From positions 248,001 through 312,000 of the forward strand of contig CANXME010001443.1 of the NCBI GenBank assembly GCA_948144175.1: DNA of 64,000 bases, given 5' to 3'. The translations under genes were made by a program, and so were the position numbers. Under the pieces are notes generated by a model that was not told the origin of the DNA, searched no databases, and saw nothing but the letters and a program-made list of their open reading frames with translations. This DNA is from Closterium sp. NIES-65 (taxonomy: Eukaryota; Streptophyta; Zygnematophyceae; Desmidiales; Closteriaceae). Positions 1 through 10,371 of the stretch are shown one piece after another (position 1 is the stretch's first letter; the number at the start of each line of letters is the position of its first letter).

Positions 1-1136
1 TTGCAGACCCCCTCCCCCCTCAGGGTGCCGCTCCCTCAGGTGTGTCTCACGTAGACCCGGTTGAGCCTGTTGAGGAAGCTGTCGACTCTCGTCCTGCTGG
101 GGGTGCTGAGCCTGGGGGTTCTGAGCCTGGGGGTGTGGAGCCTGGGGGTGTGGAGCCTGGGGGTGTGGAGCCTGCGGGTGTGGAGCTTGAGGGTGCTGAG
201 CTTGGGGGTGTGGAGCCTCATGGTGCTGAGCTGCGGAGTCCGGAGTCTGGGGGTTCTGAGTCTGGAGGTACTAGGCCTGGAAGTCCTGCACCTAGAGGAG
301 CCCTCTCCTCGGAGCAGCTGCGTGCGTGGTACTTAGAGTACTGCAGCCTCCGGAGAGGTACCGCTCGAGCCGGACGTACTACTGGGACTGCTGCTAGTGC
401 TTCTTCTCCCGTTTGGGAGCTCCCCTCTTGCGAGCGGATCCGTGAGTGGTACGAGCGGCGCTGCACTCTTCGGAGTGGCGTGCCTCGTGTTACGGACCCC
501 GCTGCTGTTGGCGCTGCTGCTGGTGTTGAGGACCCGGGCGTTGGAGCTGCTGCTGGTGCTGAGGACCCAAGCGTTGGAGATACTGCTGGTGCTGAGGACC
601 CGGGCGTTGGAGCCGCTGCTGGTGCTGAGGACCCGGGCGTTGGAGCTGCTGCTGGTGCTGAGGACCCAGGCGTTGGAGTTGCCGCTGGTGCTGCGGACCC
701 TGGCGTTGGAGCTGCTACTGGTGCTGAGGACCCGGGCGTTGGAGCTGCCGCTGGTGCTGAGGACGTGGGCGCTGGAGCTGCTGCTGGTGCTGCGGACCCT
801 GGTGCGGGTGTCCCTAATGGCTCTGGTGTCGCTGCTCGGTCTCGGCCGTACTTTGTTCCGCTCCTTCAGCAGGTTCTTGGTCAGCTTCCTCCTCCTTTTT
901 CTCCTACCTCCTTAGCGTGTCCTCCGCCTGTCCAGCTGCAGTCGGCGTTACCGTTTGCCTCCTCTCTCCCTGGTCCTGCTCCTTAGACTGGTCCGACTAG
1001 AGGTCTTACTGAGCGGCGTGAGCCTGCGTCTCATCCTGCGTCGCCTAAGTCTCGTCCTGAGTCGCCTGTCCGCACTGCTCTCTCTAGTAGTCGAGTCCAG
1101 CGTCAACGTCTTCTTGCTGTCCCAGGCACTCACCGG
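1..1136 (+). pseudogene. Copia-1 Pol linker between integrase and RT
   Basis: An open stretch (42-986) encodes a repetitive linker rather than an enzyme. First come pentapeptide repeats of the type GGVEP (about 100-260), then two copies of a short motif (SSEQLRAWY near 315, SCERIREWY near 425), then 11-residue repeats of the type GAEDPGVGAAA (about 500-800). The same arrangement sits between integrase and RT in Copia-B and Copia-G here, which is how I place it. The repeats suggest a flexible spacer in the Gag-Pol polyprotein. Its function is unknown to me. Arg/Ser-rich reading frames on the other strand are shadows of these repeats. Confidence 0.75.
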
Positions 1137-3118
1137 ATGGCGCTTCGTCCGTCCACTGCTCCACAGCGTGTCCCACTGCCGTCTCCTTCTGCTTCCTCTC
1201 TTCCTGCTCTTGCTGACCCTAGGTCAGTCTCTCTTCGTGCTACCAGTCCTACAGTCACGCGTCTCCTGGCTACTGTTGTTACTGACCCTTCCTTTGAGTC
1301 TGCTGCTGCGTCTGCCTTAGTTGCTGAGCTTGTCGACTTTGCTGCTCGCTGTCGTCTAGACTACGCTGCTAGCCTAGTTGCTGAGTCTGAGTCTGTCTGT
1401 CCTCCGTCCGTCGAGGGTGAGTGTGCTCTTTGCACTGACATCCTTGAGGACAGGCAGGAGGAGTTTGAGTGCTTTGCTGCCGCTTTGCCCCATCTCGTGT
1501 CCATGCTTGTTGCCCTTGAGGGAGACCCGGATGCACCAGACATCCCGACCCTACGCTTTTACACAGAGGCGATGGCCGGTCCCTACTCCTCTCAGTGGTA
1601 GTCAGCCATGGACACAGAGATGGCTTCCTGGAAGTCTACAGGCACCTACGTTGACGAGGTTCCCCCGCCTGGGGCGAACATCGTCAGTGGCATGTGGATT
1701 TTAAGGGTGAAGCGGCCGCCGGGCTCTCCGCCTGTCTTCAAGGCGCGTTACGTTGCATGAGGCTTCAATCAGCGAGAGGGAGTTGACTTCTTTCAGACCT
1801 TCTCCCCGACCCCGAAGATGACCACTCTTTGGGTTTTGCTGCACGTCGCCGCTCAACGTGACTACGAGCTCCACTCGCTTGACTTCAGCACTGCTTTCCT
1901 ACAGGGCAGCCTGCACGAGGAGATCTGGCTGCGCCGTCCACCTGGCTTCACTGGGTCGTTCCCTCCTGGTACCCAGTGGAGCCTCCGACGGCTTGTCTAC
2001 GGTCTCCGCCAGGCGCCTCGTGAGTGGCACAACACACTGAGGACTACGCTTGCGGCTCTTGGGTTTGCGCCTTCTACTGCTGACCCGTCACTGTTTCTAC
2101 GCACCGACACCTCACTACCGGCGTTCTACGTCCTTGTGTACGTCGACGACTTGGTCTTTGCTACTGCTGACACTGTGGCACTCGCCCACGTGAAGTCGGA
2201 GCTGCAGAAGAGACACACGTGCACAGACCTGGGTGAACTGACAAGCTATCTTGGCTTGCGGATCACCCGGGACAGAGCACGCCGCACCATCACCTTGACT
2301 CTGCCAGACATGATGCAGCAAGTCCTTCAGCGCTTCCGCTTCACGTACTCCTCGCCTCAGCCCACTCCTCTGCCTACTAGTCACTCGCTCTCAGCTATGC
2401 CTTTGGATGAGTCCGTAGAGCCGTGTGGCCCGTATCCAGAGCTTGTGGGTTGCCTCTTGTACCTGATGACCTGCACTCGACCAGACCTTGCATACCCTCT
2501 CAGCATTCTTGCACGCTATGTCGCTCCCGGCCGTCACCGGAAGGAGCACAAGGATGCAGCTAAGAGGGTGTTGCGCTACTTGTGCGATACGTCGGGCATG
2601 GGGCTAGTGCTTGGAGGGCGAGTCCCAGTTGTTCTCACTAGGCACACGCTTCTTGGGCACACGACCAGGCTACTCAGCGGTCGTCTCAGGGTAACTCCTT
2701 CAGTCCTGGCTCTGGTTCTGTTTCTTGGCGTTCTACTCGCTCTTCTTCTGTTCTCAGCTCCAGTTGTGAGGCTGAGATCTACGCCACAGCCATGGCGGCC
2801 CAGGAGCTACGCTAGCTCACCTACTTGCTGACCGGCCTTGGAGAGCAGCTTCGTTCTCCTCCAGTGCAGTATGTCGACAACAAGGCAGCCATCGCCTTGT
2901 GTGGGGAGCACAGACTGGAGCACAGAACGAAGCACATTGCTCTGCGTTACTTCCTTGCTTGAGAGCTGCAGCAGCGTGGTCAGCTTCGCTTGCGTTACGT
3001 GGCCTCTGAGGCCAACACTGCTGATGTGTTCACCAAGGCGCTTCAGCCTTGTGACCATCAGCGCTTTTGCACTCTTCTAGGCCTTGTGCCTACTAGACCT
3101 CACTTGCTTACTTCTTGA
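1137..3118 (+). pseudogene. Copia-1 reverse transcriptase and RNase H, degenerate
   Basis: This is the 3' half of Pol. A conserved pre-RT block (1137-1601) is followed by RVT_2-type RT: FLQGSLHEEIW, then YVDDLVFAT with an intact YVDD catalytic motif near 2138. RNase H follows to a stop at 3116-3118. Breaks I can see are a TAG at 599-601 of the second kilobase (1599-1601; CAG in sister copies), a TGA at 1759-1761 (CGT in sisters), a short deletion near 2645 that shifts frame before the RNase H aspartate, a TAG near 2813 (TGG) and a TGA near 2960 (CGT). The family normally makes one long Gag-Pol polyprotein, so this copy cannot be active. Confidence 0.88.
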
Positions 3119-3351
3119 GTCTGTTTGTTATGTGATCTCTATATATATACCTGCATGTTTACTCTTGTTAGGTTGTGATCATTGTACCTTTTGCTCTGTT
3201 ATAAACCTGCATGTGAACTGATCTTGTGACCACTTGCTTGTGCTCGGAATTTGTGTCGTATCCTTGAGATCCACCCTGAGCTTGTTTTGCCTTGCTTTGC
3301 CTTGACTGGTCTTGTGACCCCTAGTTCTCCCCCACTTTGCATATGGTGGTG
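3119..3351 (+). other. Copia-1 3' untranslated block and polypurine tract
   Basis: No coding potential. It holds a TA-rich tract (about 3137-3151), then a block near 3270-3320 (gatccaccctgagcttg and ggtcttgtgacccc) that recurs in every sister element, then a C-rich/G-rich inverted pair ending in the purine tract right before the LTR. Confidence 0.75.
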
Positions 3352-3482
3352 TGTCAAACATTATATATGTTGTGTTAGTTTAGGCTACAGTGGGTTAGCC
3401 TATAGGGGGTACACAATTCTAGGGTTAGGTACTTGTACTCATTTCACTACTAGTTCATCCATTCCTGTTCAATGATTCCAAC
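3352..3482 (+). repeat. Copia-1 3' LTR (131 bp)
   Basis: Starts TGTCAAAC after the purine tract and ends in CCAACA, giving the TG...CA ends usual for LTRs. It contains the family core (CAGTGGGTTAGCC then GGGGGTACA) and the CTAGGGTTAG box seen in the other short LTRs. The next base pairs belong to Copia-2 RNase H, which fixes the right edge. Confidence 0.8.
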
Positions 3483-3529
3483 ATTCTGTTCTCGGCTCGA
3501 GCTGCGAGGCCGAGATCTACACAGGGGCC

Positions 3530-3946
3530 ATGGCTGCACAGGAGTTACGCTGGCTCACCTACTTGCTGACCGACGTGGAAGAGCCGCCTCGTTCTCCTCC
3601 AGTTCTGTACGTAGACAACAAGGCCATGCTGGCCTTATGTCGGGAGCATAGAGTGGAGCACAGAACGAAGCACATTGCTCTTCGCTACTTCCTTGCTCGT
3701 GAGCTGCAGCAGCGTGGTCAGCTGCCCCTTGCTTACGCGGCCTCTCAGGCCAACATTGCTGATATCTTTACCAAGGCACTTAAGCCTTGTGATCATCAGT
3801 GGTTTTGTACGATGCTAGGTCCTGGCCTACTTGGCCTCACTTGCTTACTTCTTGACCTTGCGTGTACTGTGTTCTATATATACCTGCACTTGCTTGTTAA
3901 CCTTTATATATATGATCTTGCATGTGAACTGGCCTTGTGGGCTTAA
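3530..3946 (+). pseudogene. Copia-2 RNase H C-terminal fragment
   Basis: Open for 138 codons with no N-terminal Pol attached. It carries MAAQELRWLTYLLTD, the YVDNKAMLAL acidic motif, KHIALRYFLARELQQ and ADIFTKAL, which is the end of copia RNase H. The catalytic region upstream was lost where Copia-1 inserted. It reads past the usual family stop: sister copies end shortly after PHLLTS, whereas here the frame continues into the untranslated region. Confidence 0.85.
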
Positions 3947-4054
3947 ACCTGTGCTCGGAATGTGTGGTGACGTTGTGATCCACCCTGAGCTTGCTTTGCT
4001 TTACTTGACTGGTCTTGTCACCCCTTTTTCTCCCCCACTTTGCCTATGGGGGTG

Positions 4055-4179
4055 TGTCAAACTTATATTATCTAGCCTGTGTAGGCTGTAGTGGGTTAGA
4101 TACTAAGGGGTACACGATTCTAGGGTTTCATTTTTGTATCACACACTTTCCTAGTGCAACACATTCCTTATTCTTTTCA
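4055..4179 (+). repeat. Copia-2 3' LTR (about 125 bp)
   Basis: Begins TGTCAAAC immediately after the CCCCCA...TGGGGG purine-tract inverted repeat. Contains the GTAGTGGGTTAG and GGGGTACACG core and ends near TTTTCA. The right edge is set by the terminal CA and is uncertain by a few bases. Confidence 0.72.
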
Positions 4180-4212
4180 TAGGATGGCGATGGTAGGGAT
4201 AGTGGCGGGAGG

Positions 4213-4530
4213 AAGAGTGAAGGGAGGCGAGGCGAGGAGTACTTGATCAAGTGGAGAGACAAGTCCCACATTCATTACACCTGGTATGTTTTTTAGGTGC
4301 CTCAGAACGTATGATGACTTTTGAGGTGCCTCACGAGGCGAGGCGAGGTGTATTTGATCAAGTGGAGAGACAAGTCCCTCATCCAATTCACTTGAATTGC
4401 TCTTGTAACAAAGTGCCTAAAAACCCACTTCTCTGTCAAAGCTTGCATGTTTGCACAATCTTTTGTATTTTGTTAGGTGGAGAGACAATCGCACATTCGC
4501 TGAACCTGGTATGCTCTTGTTCCTATTGTC
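4213..4530 (+). pseudogene. Repeated CHD-type chromodomain exon pieces
   Basis: A frame at 4231-4290 reads GEEYLIKWRDKSHIHYTW, which resembles the core of the chromodomain in CHD-type chromatin remodelers. The Trp codon is followed by gtatgt, a plausible splice donor. About 107 bp downstream (4335-4400) the unit recurs as VYLIKWRDKSLIQFT followed by a stop. A third, more decayed copy (about 4475-4530) keeps only RWRDN. All three are followed by a similar tatg..ctcttgt tail. I see no helicase sequence nearby, so this is an exon relic rather than a gene. CHD1-like is my best reading. A chromodomain from another retroelement is less likely, because the gypsy chromodomain in this window is quite different. 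Confidence 0.5.
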
Positions 4531-4907
4531 GAACCTCCCTCCGACCCCGTTTTTCTCCCTCACATGCACCCCTTAACACCCATTCGGACTACTTGCCTTG
4601 CTAGCTCTGTTTGACTACTTGTAAAGAATCTACAATTGAACAGTGTGCTTGTCCCTTTTCCTCCGTTAATTCTCACACTCCTTTTTTCTCTTTCACACTC
4701 CCCTACTCATCAATGTATGTATACACCACTGTCCTCGCGTGCTTATAAACCAATCAAATATCCCCACTGCTCCTCACCTCCACTGCTCTACTCCTCCTCT
4801 GCTCTTCTGCTCCACTGCTCCACCTTTAACCCTTCAACCCTCTTAAATATTTTCAGGGTGGCAGCTGAAAAGGTGGAAGCAGCAGCAAAGAGCTCCCCAG
4901 AGCTTTG
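4531..4907. other. Unassigned sequence between exon relics and minisatellite
   Basis: Pyrimidine-rich on the plus strand (CTCACCTCCACTGCTC runs near 4770-4830). I recognise no gene, LTR or RNA here. Confidence 0.5.
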
Positions 4908-5032
4908 TGAGTCAAAGGGTATGGGGGCTGGGTGAGTCGAAGGGAATGAGGGCTGGATGAGTCGAAGGGAATGGGGGCTGGGTGAGTCAAAGGGAATGGG
5001 GGCTGGGTGAGTCAAAGGGAATGAGGGCTGGG
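4908..5032 (+). repeat. 25-bp tandem repeat, five copies
   Basis: Five consecutive 25-bp units beginning TGAGTCRAAGGG and ending GGGGCTGGG, with one or two substitutions between units. The array stops two bases before the gypsy 5' LTR. Nothing similar is seen at the gypsy 3' end, whose LTR is truncated. Confidence 0.85.
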
Positions 5033-5034
5033 TG

Positions 5035-5540
5035 TGCAACAGTGCAGCAGCCCACTGTTACAGTTTGGCAGCCGCACGTGCCAACCCACCGGCAAGTGGG
5101 AGGCTGCAAACTCCCAAACCACGCAAGGTTGGGATTGGCCAGCCTCCCCTCCCATCATTTGGGCGCCCACCTGAAGACACCCAGTCCAAACCACATTCTC
5201 GCACAAAAATTACGAAATGCAGAAAAGTCAAGCTCCGACCCCTCGCCGACTTCGCCAACAGTGCCGACAAAACTACAGCCCCATAACCAAGCTCGCCATC
5301 CAATCCCGCACCGCAAATTCTCTGAACTTCACAGCAGGTTCATTTCGAATAGTTGGGTTACCGTTGAGAAATTCAGAGTGTCGCGACTCGGGAGTGCGAC
5401 TCGATTTGTGAATGTGTTCTATAAAATTGTAATGTCAAATTTGTGAAGTCATAGTGCAAATTCCAGAGAACTCCAGAGAGCACTTCATACCCGTTTCTCA
5501 AGCCGAATAAGGCTGTTACCTCACTGCCAGCAACGTTTCA
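5035..5540 (+). repeat. Gypsy 5' LTR (right end not resolved)
   Basis: The first 330 bp or so (from TGCAACAGTG) align closely by eye with 10163-10366 next to the 3' purine tract, which defines the left edge. The right edge is uncertain because the 3' LTR is truncated and I find no clear primer-binding site before gag starts at 5597. Confidence 0.65.
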
Positions 5541-5596
5541 CGGGTAATCAGAGTCTGGTTAGTCACTTCGCACGCTCCTACCATATTCTAGACCCT

Positions 5597-6433
5597 ATGG
5601 CTGGGCCGTCTGATATGACGCTGGAACTCTGGAATGAATGTATCGCCAATATGTGTCGAGAGATTGAACGCGAGGCGCGTGACCGGATTCTCGGCGAATT
5701 CCAGGAATGTGGACTCATGGGCACACAGATGCCGGTGCCAGCACCTGCTATGGCACTTGCACGACCCAAAGCACCCGAACCTGAACTGTTCATCCCTGGA
5801 AAACGTCAGTTACCGGTGCGATGGTGGCTTTTCCAAGTGGAGGAATACCTCTCCCGCTGCCATGTCAACCGGGCGGAGTGGGTTCGGCATGCCGGCATGA
5901 TGCTGAGGGGTGCAGTGGCTACTTGGTGGCAGAGTTGCCACAGCACGATAACAACTTGGGAACCGGTCAACGCCATCGAGCACGCACGTGACAACCTTGC
6001 TGAATTACACCAACACCGCTCTGTCGCTGAATACATCAATCGCTTCTGCGAGCTCGTGCTTCCGCGATCCCAGACATCCCTGCTGCTGAACAAATGGACA
6101 AATTCAAGAGGGGCGTGAAACAAAAAAATCTGCATCGAGGTCAAACTTCGTGGCGCCACTACGCTTGACGAGATGATTCGTGTTGTCGAGCGTTTTGACA
6201 CCTTCAACTTTGTGACTTACCAGTGATATCAAGGGCGAACCGCGCAGCACGCAGTGGCTGGATCTACCATCCGCACCAATGGTCCTACTCCTATGGAGCT
6301 CGGTATAGTTGACCTGTGCACACGCAACCAATCCACGCTTACGTGCTACTCGTGCGGGAAAGTCGGCCACATCAAACGATATTGCCCGAACTGCTGCAAC
6401 TTCAAAAGGTCTCCGGGAAACGGATCGCGCCAT
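5597..6433 (+). pseudogene. Gypsy gag with zinc knuckle, frameshifted
   Basis: Starts at ATG 5597. Residues about 75-165 form a retrotransposon gag domain (RWWLFQVEEYLSRC, then ATWWQSCHS and VAEYINRFCELVL). The frame ends at 6118 by a shift in an A-run near 6120-6127. Reading on in the shifted frame gives TLDEMIRVVERFDTFNF, then a TGA near 6224, then a CCHC knuckle, CYSCGKVGHIKRYC, near 6344. Gag packages element RNA. In this family it is normally fused to or followed by Pol. Confidence 0.85.
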
Positions 6434-6546
6434 TAGCAATGGGGCAGACCTCTGGCACATCGCATGCCCCACTTCTCCGGACCCCATGATTCATCTGCAC
6501 CTCTGAACCCTACACCACATCAAACGCTCCATTCCCCGCAATCATT

Positions 6547-8560
6547 ATGTGGGCAAAAATAAAGAATCGCTACGTTGACTTTCTACTCGATACCGGCGGT
6601 TCAACAGATTTCCTCTCTCCCACAATCGTTGCTGAACTTTCTCTTCCTGAAGATCCCAACAGCAACCCGCAGGACGTGATCATGGCAGACGGTACTCGGC
6701 GATGCTGCGGACCTACCCTCCTCCCCGTGCACTGCATGTTTGGAAGTCTGGAGGTGACAGTTCCGTTCGAGCAAATGCACCTCGGCGGCTATGAAGGGGT
6801 CCTCGGTCGACCGTGGCTGTACCAACTTGGACCGCAAATTTATTGGCGTAACGCAACTGTCACCGTCGGCAACTACGACCTCCCATCCCACTCCTACCGA
6901 CGACCATGGTCATCCCCGACCGTTTTAGCGTCATCAACCCATCCACCCCAACGTGCCCCATCTCCAGCCTCCCATATCCCCCCTCTCCTTCCTCCTCGCA
7001 TAGCCCCCGTGCAGCAGTCAACACCACCCGACTCCTTCGAAGTGATCAATACACCTCCTCCTTCTCCACCTTACCCAACCCAACATCCACACCGTTACAA
7101 CTTCCGCCCCTTCTCTGAAGTTATCGATCCATCAGCCCCCACCCCTCCTTCGCCACCTCATCCTCATCATCTCCTAGTCATCTTCACGGCTCTCGAATCT
7201 AAAGCATCAGCTACTTCTCTGCCACGACCCATACAGGATCTACTCAAAGGTTATACGGACGTGTTTCCCAATGATGTACCTGCGAAACTTCCACCCGAGC
7301 GTGCTATTGACCATAGCATCTGCCCCATTCTAGGTTCTACACCGCCCGTGCGGCCAACCTATTGCATGAGCACCGCTGAACATTTGGAGCTACGACGACA
7401 ACTCAACGACCTTCTTGAGAATGGTTTCATCCGCCCCAGCACTTCACCATACGCCGCCCCCGTGCTTTTCACGCACAAGAAGGAAGGTGACATGCTTCTT
7501 TGCACCGACTACGCCGCCCTCAACGCCATCATGATCAAGAATAAGTACTCGCTGCCCCGTGTCAAGGAGTTGTTCGACATGCTTGGGGAAGCGACGGTTC
7601 TCAGCAAGCTTGACCTACGCTCCGGTCACCCCTAGATCCGCCTCGCCGACAACGACATCAACAAGGCGGCGTTTCGAACCCACTTCGGCCACTTCGAGTT
7701 CTTAGTACTTCCGTTCGACCTCACCAACGCACCAGCCACGTTCATGGGAATCATGAACAATATCGATTGCTTTGTCATCGTGTTCCTCAATGACATCCTC
7801 ATCTTCAGCAAATCACTTGAAGAACACGCTCAGCACCTACGCATCGTCCTCGACACGCTCCGCCAACACCGCCTCTACACCAAGCTGTCCAAGTGTACCT
7901 TCGCCCGTTCAAGCATCGGCTTTCTCGGCCACGTCACAGGCTCCAAGGGCATTGTTATGGACTCCGCAAAGGTCCAGTGCCTTTGGCCAGCACCACGCAT
8001 GGTAGCGGAGCTGCAAAGTTTCATCGGCCTCGCCAAGAATTATCGCAAATTCATCTTCAACTTCTCTCACATCTGCGCCCCTTTGACCGATCTCTTCTAT
8101 CAAGGAGCTTTTTTCCAGTGGGGACTACTGCATCAGACTGCTTTCACTGAGATTAAACACATCTCACCTCTACACCGGTTCTCACCGTCGCTGACCCATC
8201 ACGGCCTTACTTCATGTGGACCAATGCCTCCGATGTCGCAGTTGATGCCATTCTTTGCCAAGACCACGGCCATGGGATGCAGCCACTTGCATTTGAGTCA
8301 CGCAAGCTTCAACCCGCAGAGCGCAACTACGCAATACACGACCGGGAGCTCCTTGCCATTGTCCACGCAATCAAGACATGGCGCTGCTACGTGGAGCTGC
8401 AGCCCGTCACCGTCTACACCGACCATCGCCTTCTTCAACACTTGAAAACACAGCCCGTGCTCAGCCACCACCAAGCCCGATGGGCTGAGTTTTTGGAGCA
8501 GTTTGTCCCTTCACTTCAGATTATCTACCCGCCTTGGAAAACTCAACCCCGCCGACATCG
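6547..8560 (+). pseudogene. Gypsy protease, reverse transcriptase and RNase H, degenerate
   Basis: The frame 6547-7635 holds the aspartic protease ([16 protein letters not shown] intact), a Pro/Ser-rich spacer, and the start of RT ([30 protein letters not shown]). A TAG at 7633-7635 replaces the Gln of the usual GYHQIR. RT continues to about 8190, but the catalytic box reads VFLNDILIF near 7784, with Asn for the first catalytic Asp of the xxDD motif. After a frameshift near 8160, RNase H (8214-8560) reads MWTNASD where TDAS is usual, again Asp to Asn, while RELLAI and YTDHRLL are kept. Confidence 0.88.
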
Positions 8561-10101
8561 TGTCCCGACGACCACCACCAGCCCCACCACCCACCGACCA
8601 GCCCCAACACTCCCCAACCAGCCCCACCTCATCACCTCCACCTCAATCTCCAAACCCACCCTTGCAACTCTATGAAACCAACAGCATCACCTGGGATGAT
8701 GCCTTCATAAAAAGTTTTCAGCGCGCCTACAGACATGACTTGTTTTTTGTGAAGCAAGCACCCGAGGACCCGGCCTACTCATTTGAAGACCCATTTTGGT
8801 ATAATAGTGTTACGAAGACCATTTGTGTCCCTGCTGATCGCTCCTTACGGCAGCTGCTACTCTCCGAGTACCACGACACCGCTACCGGCAGCCACTTCGG
8901 TGTTGAGAAGACGTATGCTCACCTCTCCAATGATTACAATTGGCCACGCATGCATGCTGATGTGCATAATTTCATACGCAACTGCTGAACCTGCCAACAA
9001 CTCAAAGCACGCACCACCAACCGCTACCGACTCCTTCAGCCCATCCCTCCACCTACCAAAGTGTGGGATAAAGTCACCATGGACTTCATCATGGGTCTGC
9101 CCCGCACACCCCGCAGCTACAACGCTATCCTAGTAGTCGTCGACCGACTTTCCAATATGAGCCACTTCATTCCCACCCACACAGCTGACACAGCACCTGA
9201 AACAGCCCGCCTTTCCTTCGATCACATAGTCCGCCTACATGATCTCCCATTCGCCATTATTTCCGATCGTGACCCTCGCTTCTTGAGCAACTTTTGGCAA
9301 AGCCTCTTCAAGCTTCACGGAACCCGGCTGAAAATTTCTACAACATGTCACCCCGAAACGGACGGACAAACCAAACGGATGAAGCGCACGCTTGAAGACG
9401 CCCTTCTTGCACAAGTTACTGCTCGCCAAACAGATTGGGACCTCCACCTCACCGCCATCGAGCTCGCAGACAGCAGCACACCCCACCTCTCCACCAGTCA
9501 GCCACCCTTCTACCTCGCCAACGGACAGCACCCACGCCTCCTAACAACCCTACCCTCCCACCTCTCCCACGCACCAGCAGCCTTTGAGTTCCTTGCCTCA
9601 CTCGAATTTGCCATTGATGCCACTCGCACCTCCATCCTTAAAGCACAAGCCAAACAGACCCATTATGCCAACTCTCACCGCAAAGATATCCCTTTCAAGG
9701 TTGGCGACCAAGTACTTCTCTCCATTGATCACCTACCTCTCCTACGCAAAGGCACAACCAGAGAACTCGCCCCTCGCTTCATTGGCCCGTTCACCATCAC
9801 CCGAGCCCTCTCACCAGTCAACTACCGGCTCCAACTGCCCAGCTATATGAAGATTCACCCCGTCTTCCATGTCCAGCGCCTCCGCCCTTTCCGTGCACCC
9901 TCACCTGACCGCCCGGCCATAAGCCAACCGCCACCAATGTTCGAAGGCAGCCCTGGCCTGTTTGAAGTGGCATCTATCACTGCTCATTGCGAGACGCCTC
10001 ATGGTCATGAGTTTCTCGTTCACTAGAAGGATCAGCCCGCTAGTGAAGACTCGTGGGAACCCGAGAGCCACCTTGAGCGTGCTGCAACTGCTGTGAATTG
10101 A
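8500..10101 (+). pseudogene. Gypsy integrase with C-terminal chromodomain, degenerate
   Basis: After a frameshift near 8500 the frame covers the integrase H2C2 finger (EYHDTATGSHFGVEKTYAHL), interrupted by a TGA at 8986-8988 just before TCQQ. The core runs from 9061: TMDFIMGLPRTP supplies the first Asp and ISDRDPRF the second. The third acidic residue is lost, because HPETDGQTKRMKRTLED has Lys where family members have Glu after GQT. The C-terminus (about 9960-10080) is a chromodomain (FEVASITAH, GHEFLVH, then KDQPASEDSWEPESHL) interrupted by a TAG at 10024-10026 at the aromatic-cage Trp. Chromodomains tether integration to marked chromatin, which identifies this as a chromovirus. Confidence 0.88.
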
Positions 10102-10143
10102 TACTTGACCAGCCACGGTTTGGCGTCGTGGACGTCGCCTCTT

Positions 10144-10162
10144 GGGGGGGGGGGGGAAGTAA
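10144..10162 (+). other. Gypsy polypurine tract
   Basis: A run of 13 G followed by AAGTAA sits directly before the 3' LTR start TGCAACAGTG. This is the expected place for the plus-strand primer. Confidence 0.75.
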
Positions 10163-10371
10163 TGCAACAGTGCGGCAGTCCACTGTTACAGTTTGGCAGC
10201 CGCACAGTGCCAACCCACCGGCAAGGGGAGGCTGCAAACTCCCAAACCACGCAAGGTTGGGATTGGCCAGCCTCCCCTCCCAGCATTTGGGCGCCCACCT
10301 GAACATACGCAGCCCAAACCACACCATCGCGCGAAAATTACGAAACGCAGAAAAGTCAACTCCGACCTCTC
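10163..10371 (+). repeat. Gypsy 3' LTR, truncated
   Basis: Closely matches the first 230 bp of the 5' LTR (CACTGTTACAGTTTGGCAGC, then GGTTGGGATTGGCCAGCC). It stops matching at about 10366, where the Copia-A LTR begins. Confidence 0.82.

Larger units (their letters stand above)
1..3482 (+). mobile_element. Copia-1, 3' part of a Ty1/copia LTR retrotransposon
   Basis: The window opens inside the low-complexity linker that follows integrase. The element then runs through reverse transcriptase, RNase H, a 3' untranslated block and a 3' LTR ending at 3482. The 5' half lies outside the window. Directly after the LTR comes RNase H sequence of another copy (Copia-2), so Copia-1 appears to have landed inside Copia-2. 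The TSD cannot be tested because the left end is missing. Several stops and a frameshift make it non-functional. Confidence 0.9.
3483..4179 (+). mobile_element. Copia-2, 3' end fragment
   Basis: Remnant of a second plus-strand copy, cut within RNase H at 3483 by Copia-1. It retains the RNase H C-terminus, the TA-rich 3' untranslated region, the conserved block, the purine tract and a 3' LTR (4055-4179, TGTCAAAC to TTTTCA, about 125 bp). Sequence after 4180 is unrelated to the element. Confidence 0.82.
5035..10371 (+). mobile_element. Ty3/gypsy chromovirus, defective
   Basis: A complete domain order for a chromovirus: LTR, gag with zinc knuckle, aspartic protease, RT, RNase H, integrase with HHCC finger, and a C-terminal chromodomain, then a poly-G purine tract and a 3' LTR. 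The 3' LTR breaks off at about 10371, where the Copia-A 5' LTR begins, so no TSD can be read. There are several frameshifts and stops. Catalytic residues are changed in RT, RNase H and integrase, so the copy is inactive. Confidence 0.9.

Noticed and set aside
36-221. Arg/Ser/Thr-repeat reading frames opposite the linkers (also 20094-20633 and 50066-50461)
   Set aside because: They are the antisense or shifted reading of the GGVEP-type linker repeats and change frame with them.
10367-10371. CTCTC before the Copia-A 5' LTR as a target duplication
   Set aside because: The 3' flank is TGTAA. The same pentamer at Copia-B is coincidence.
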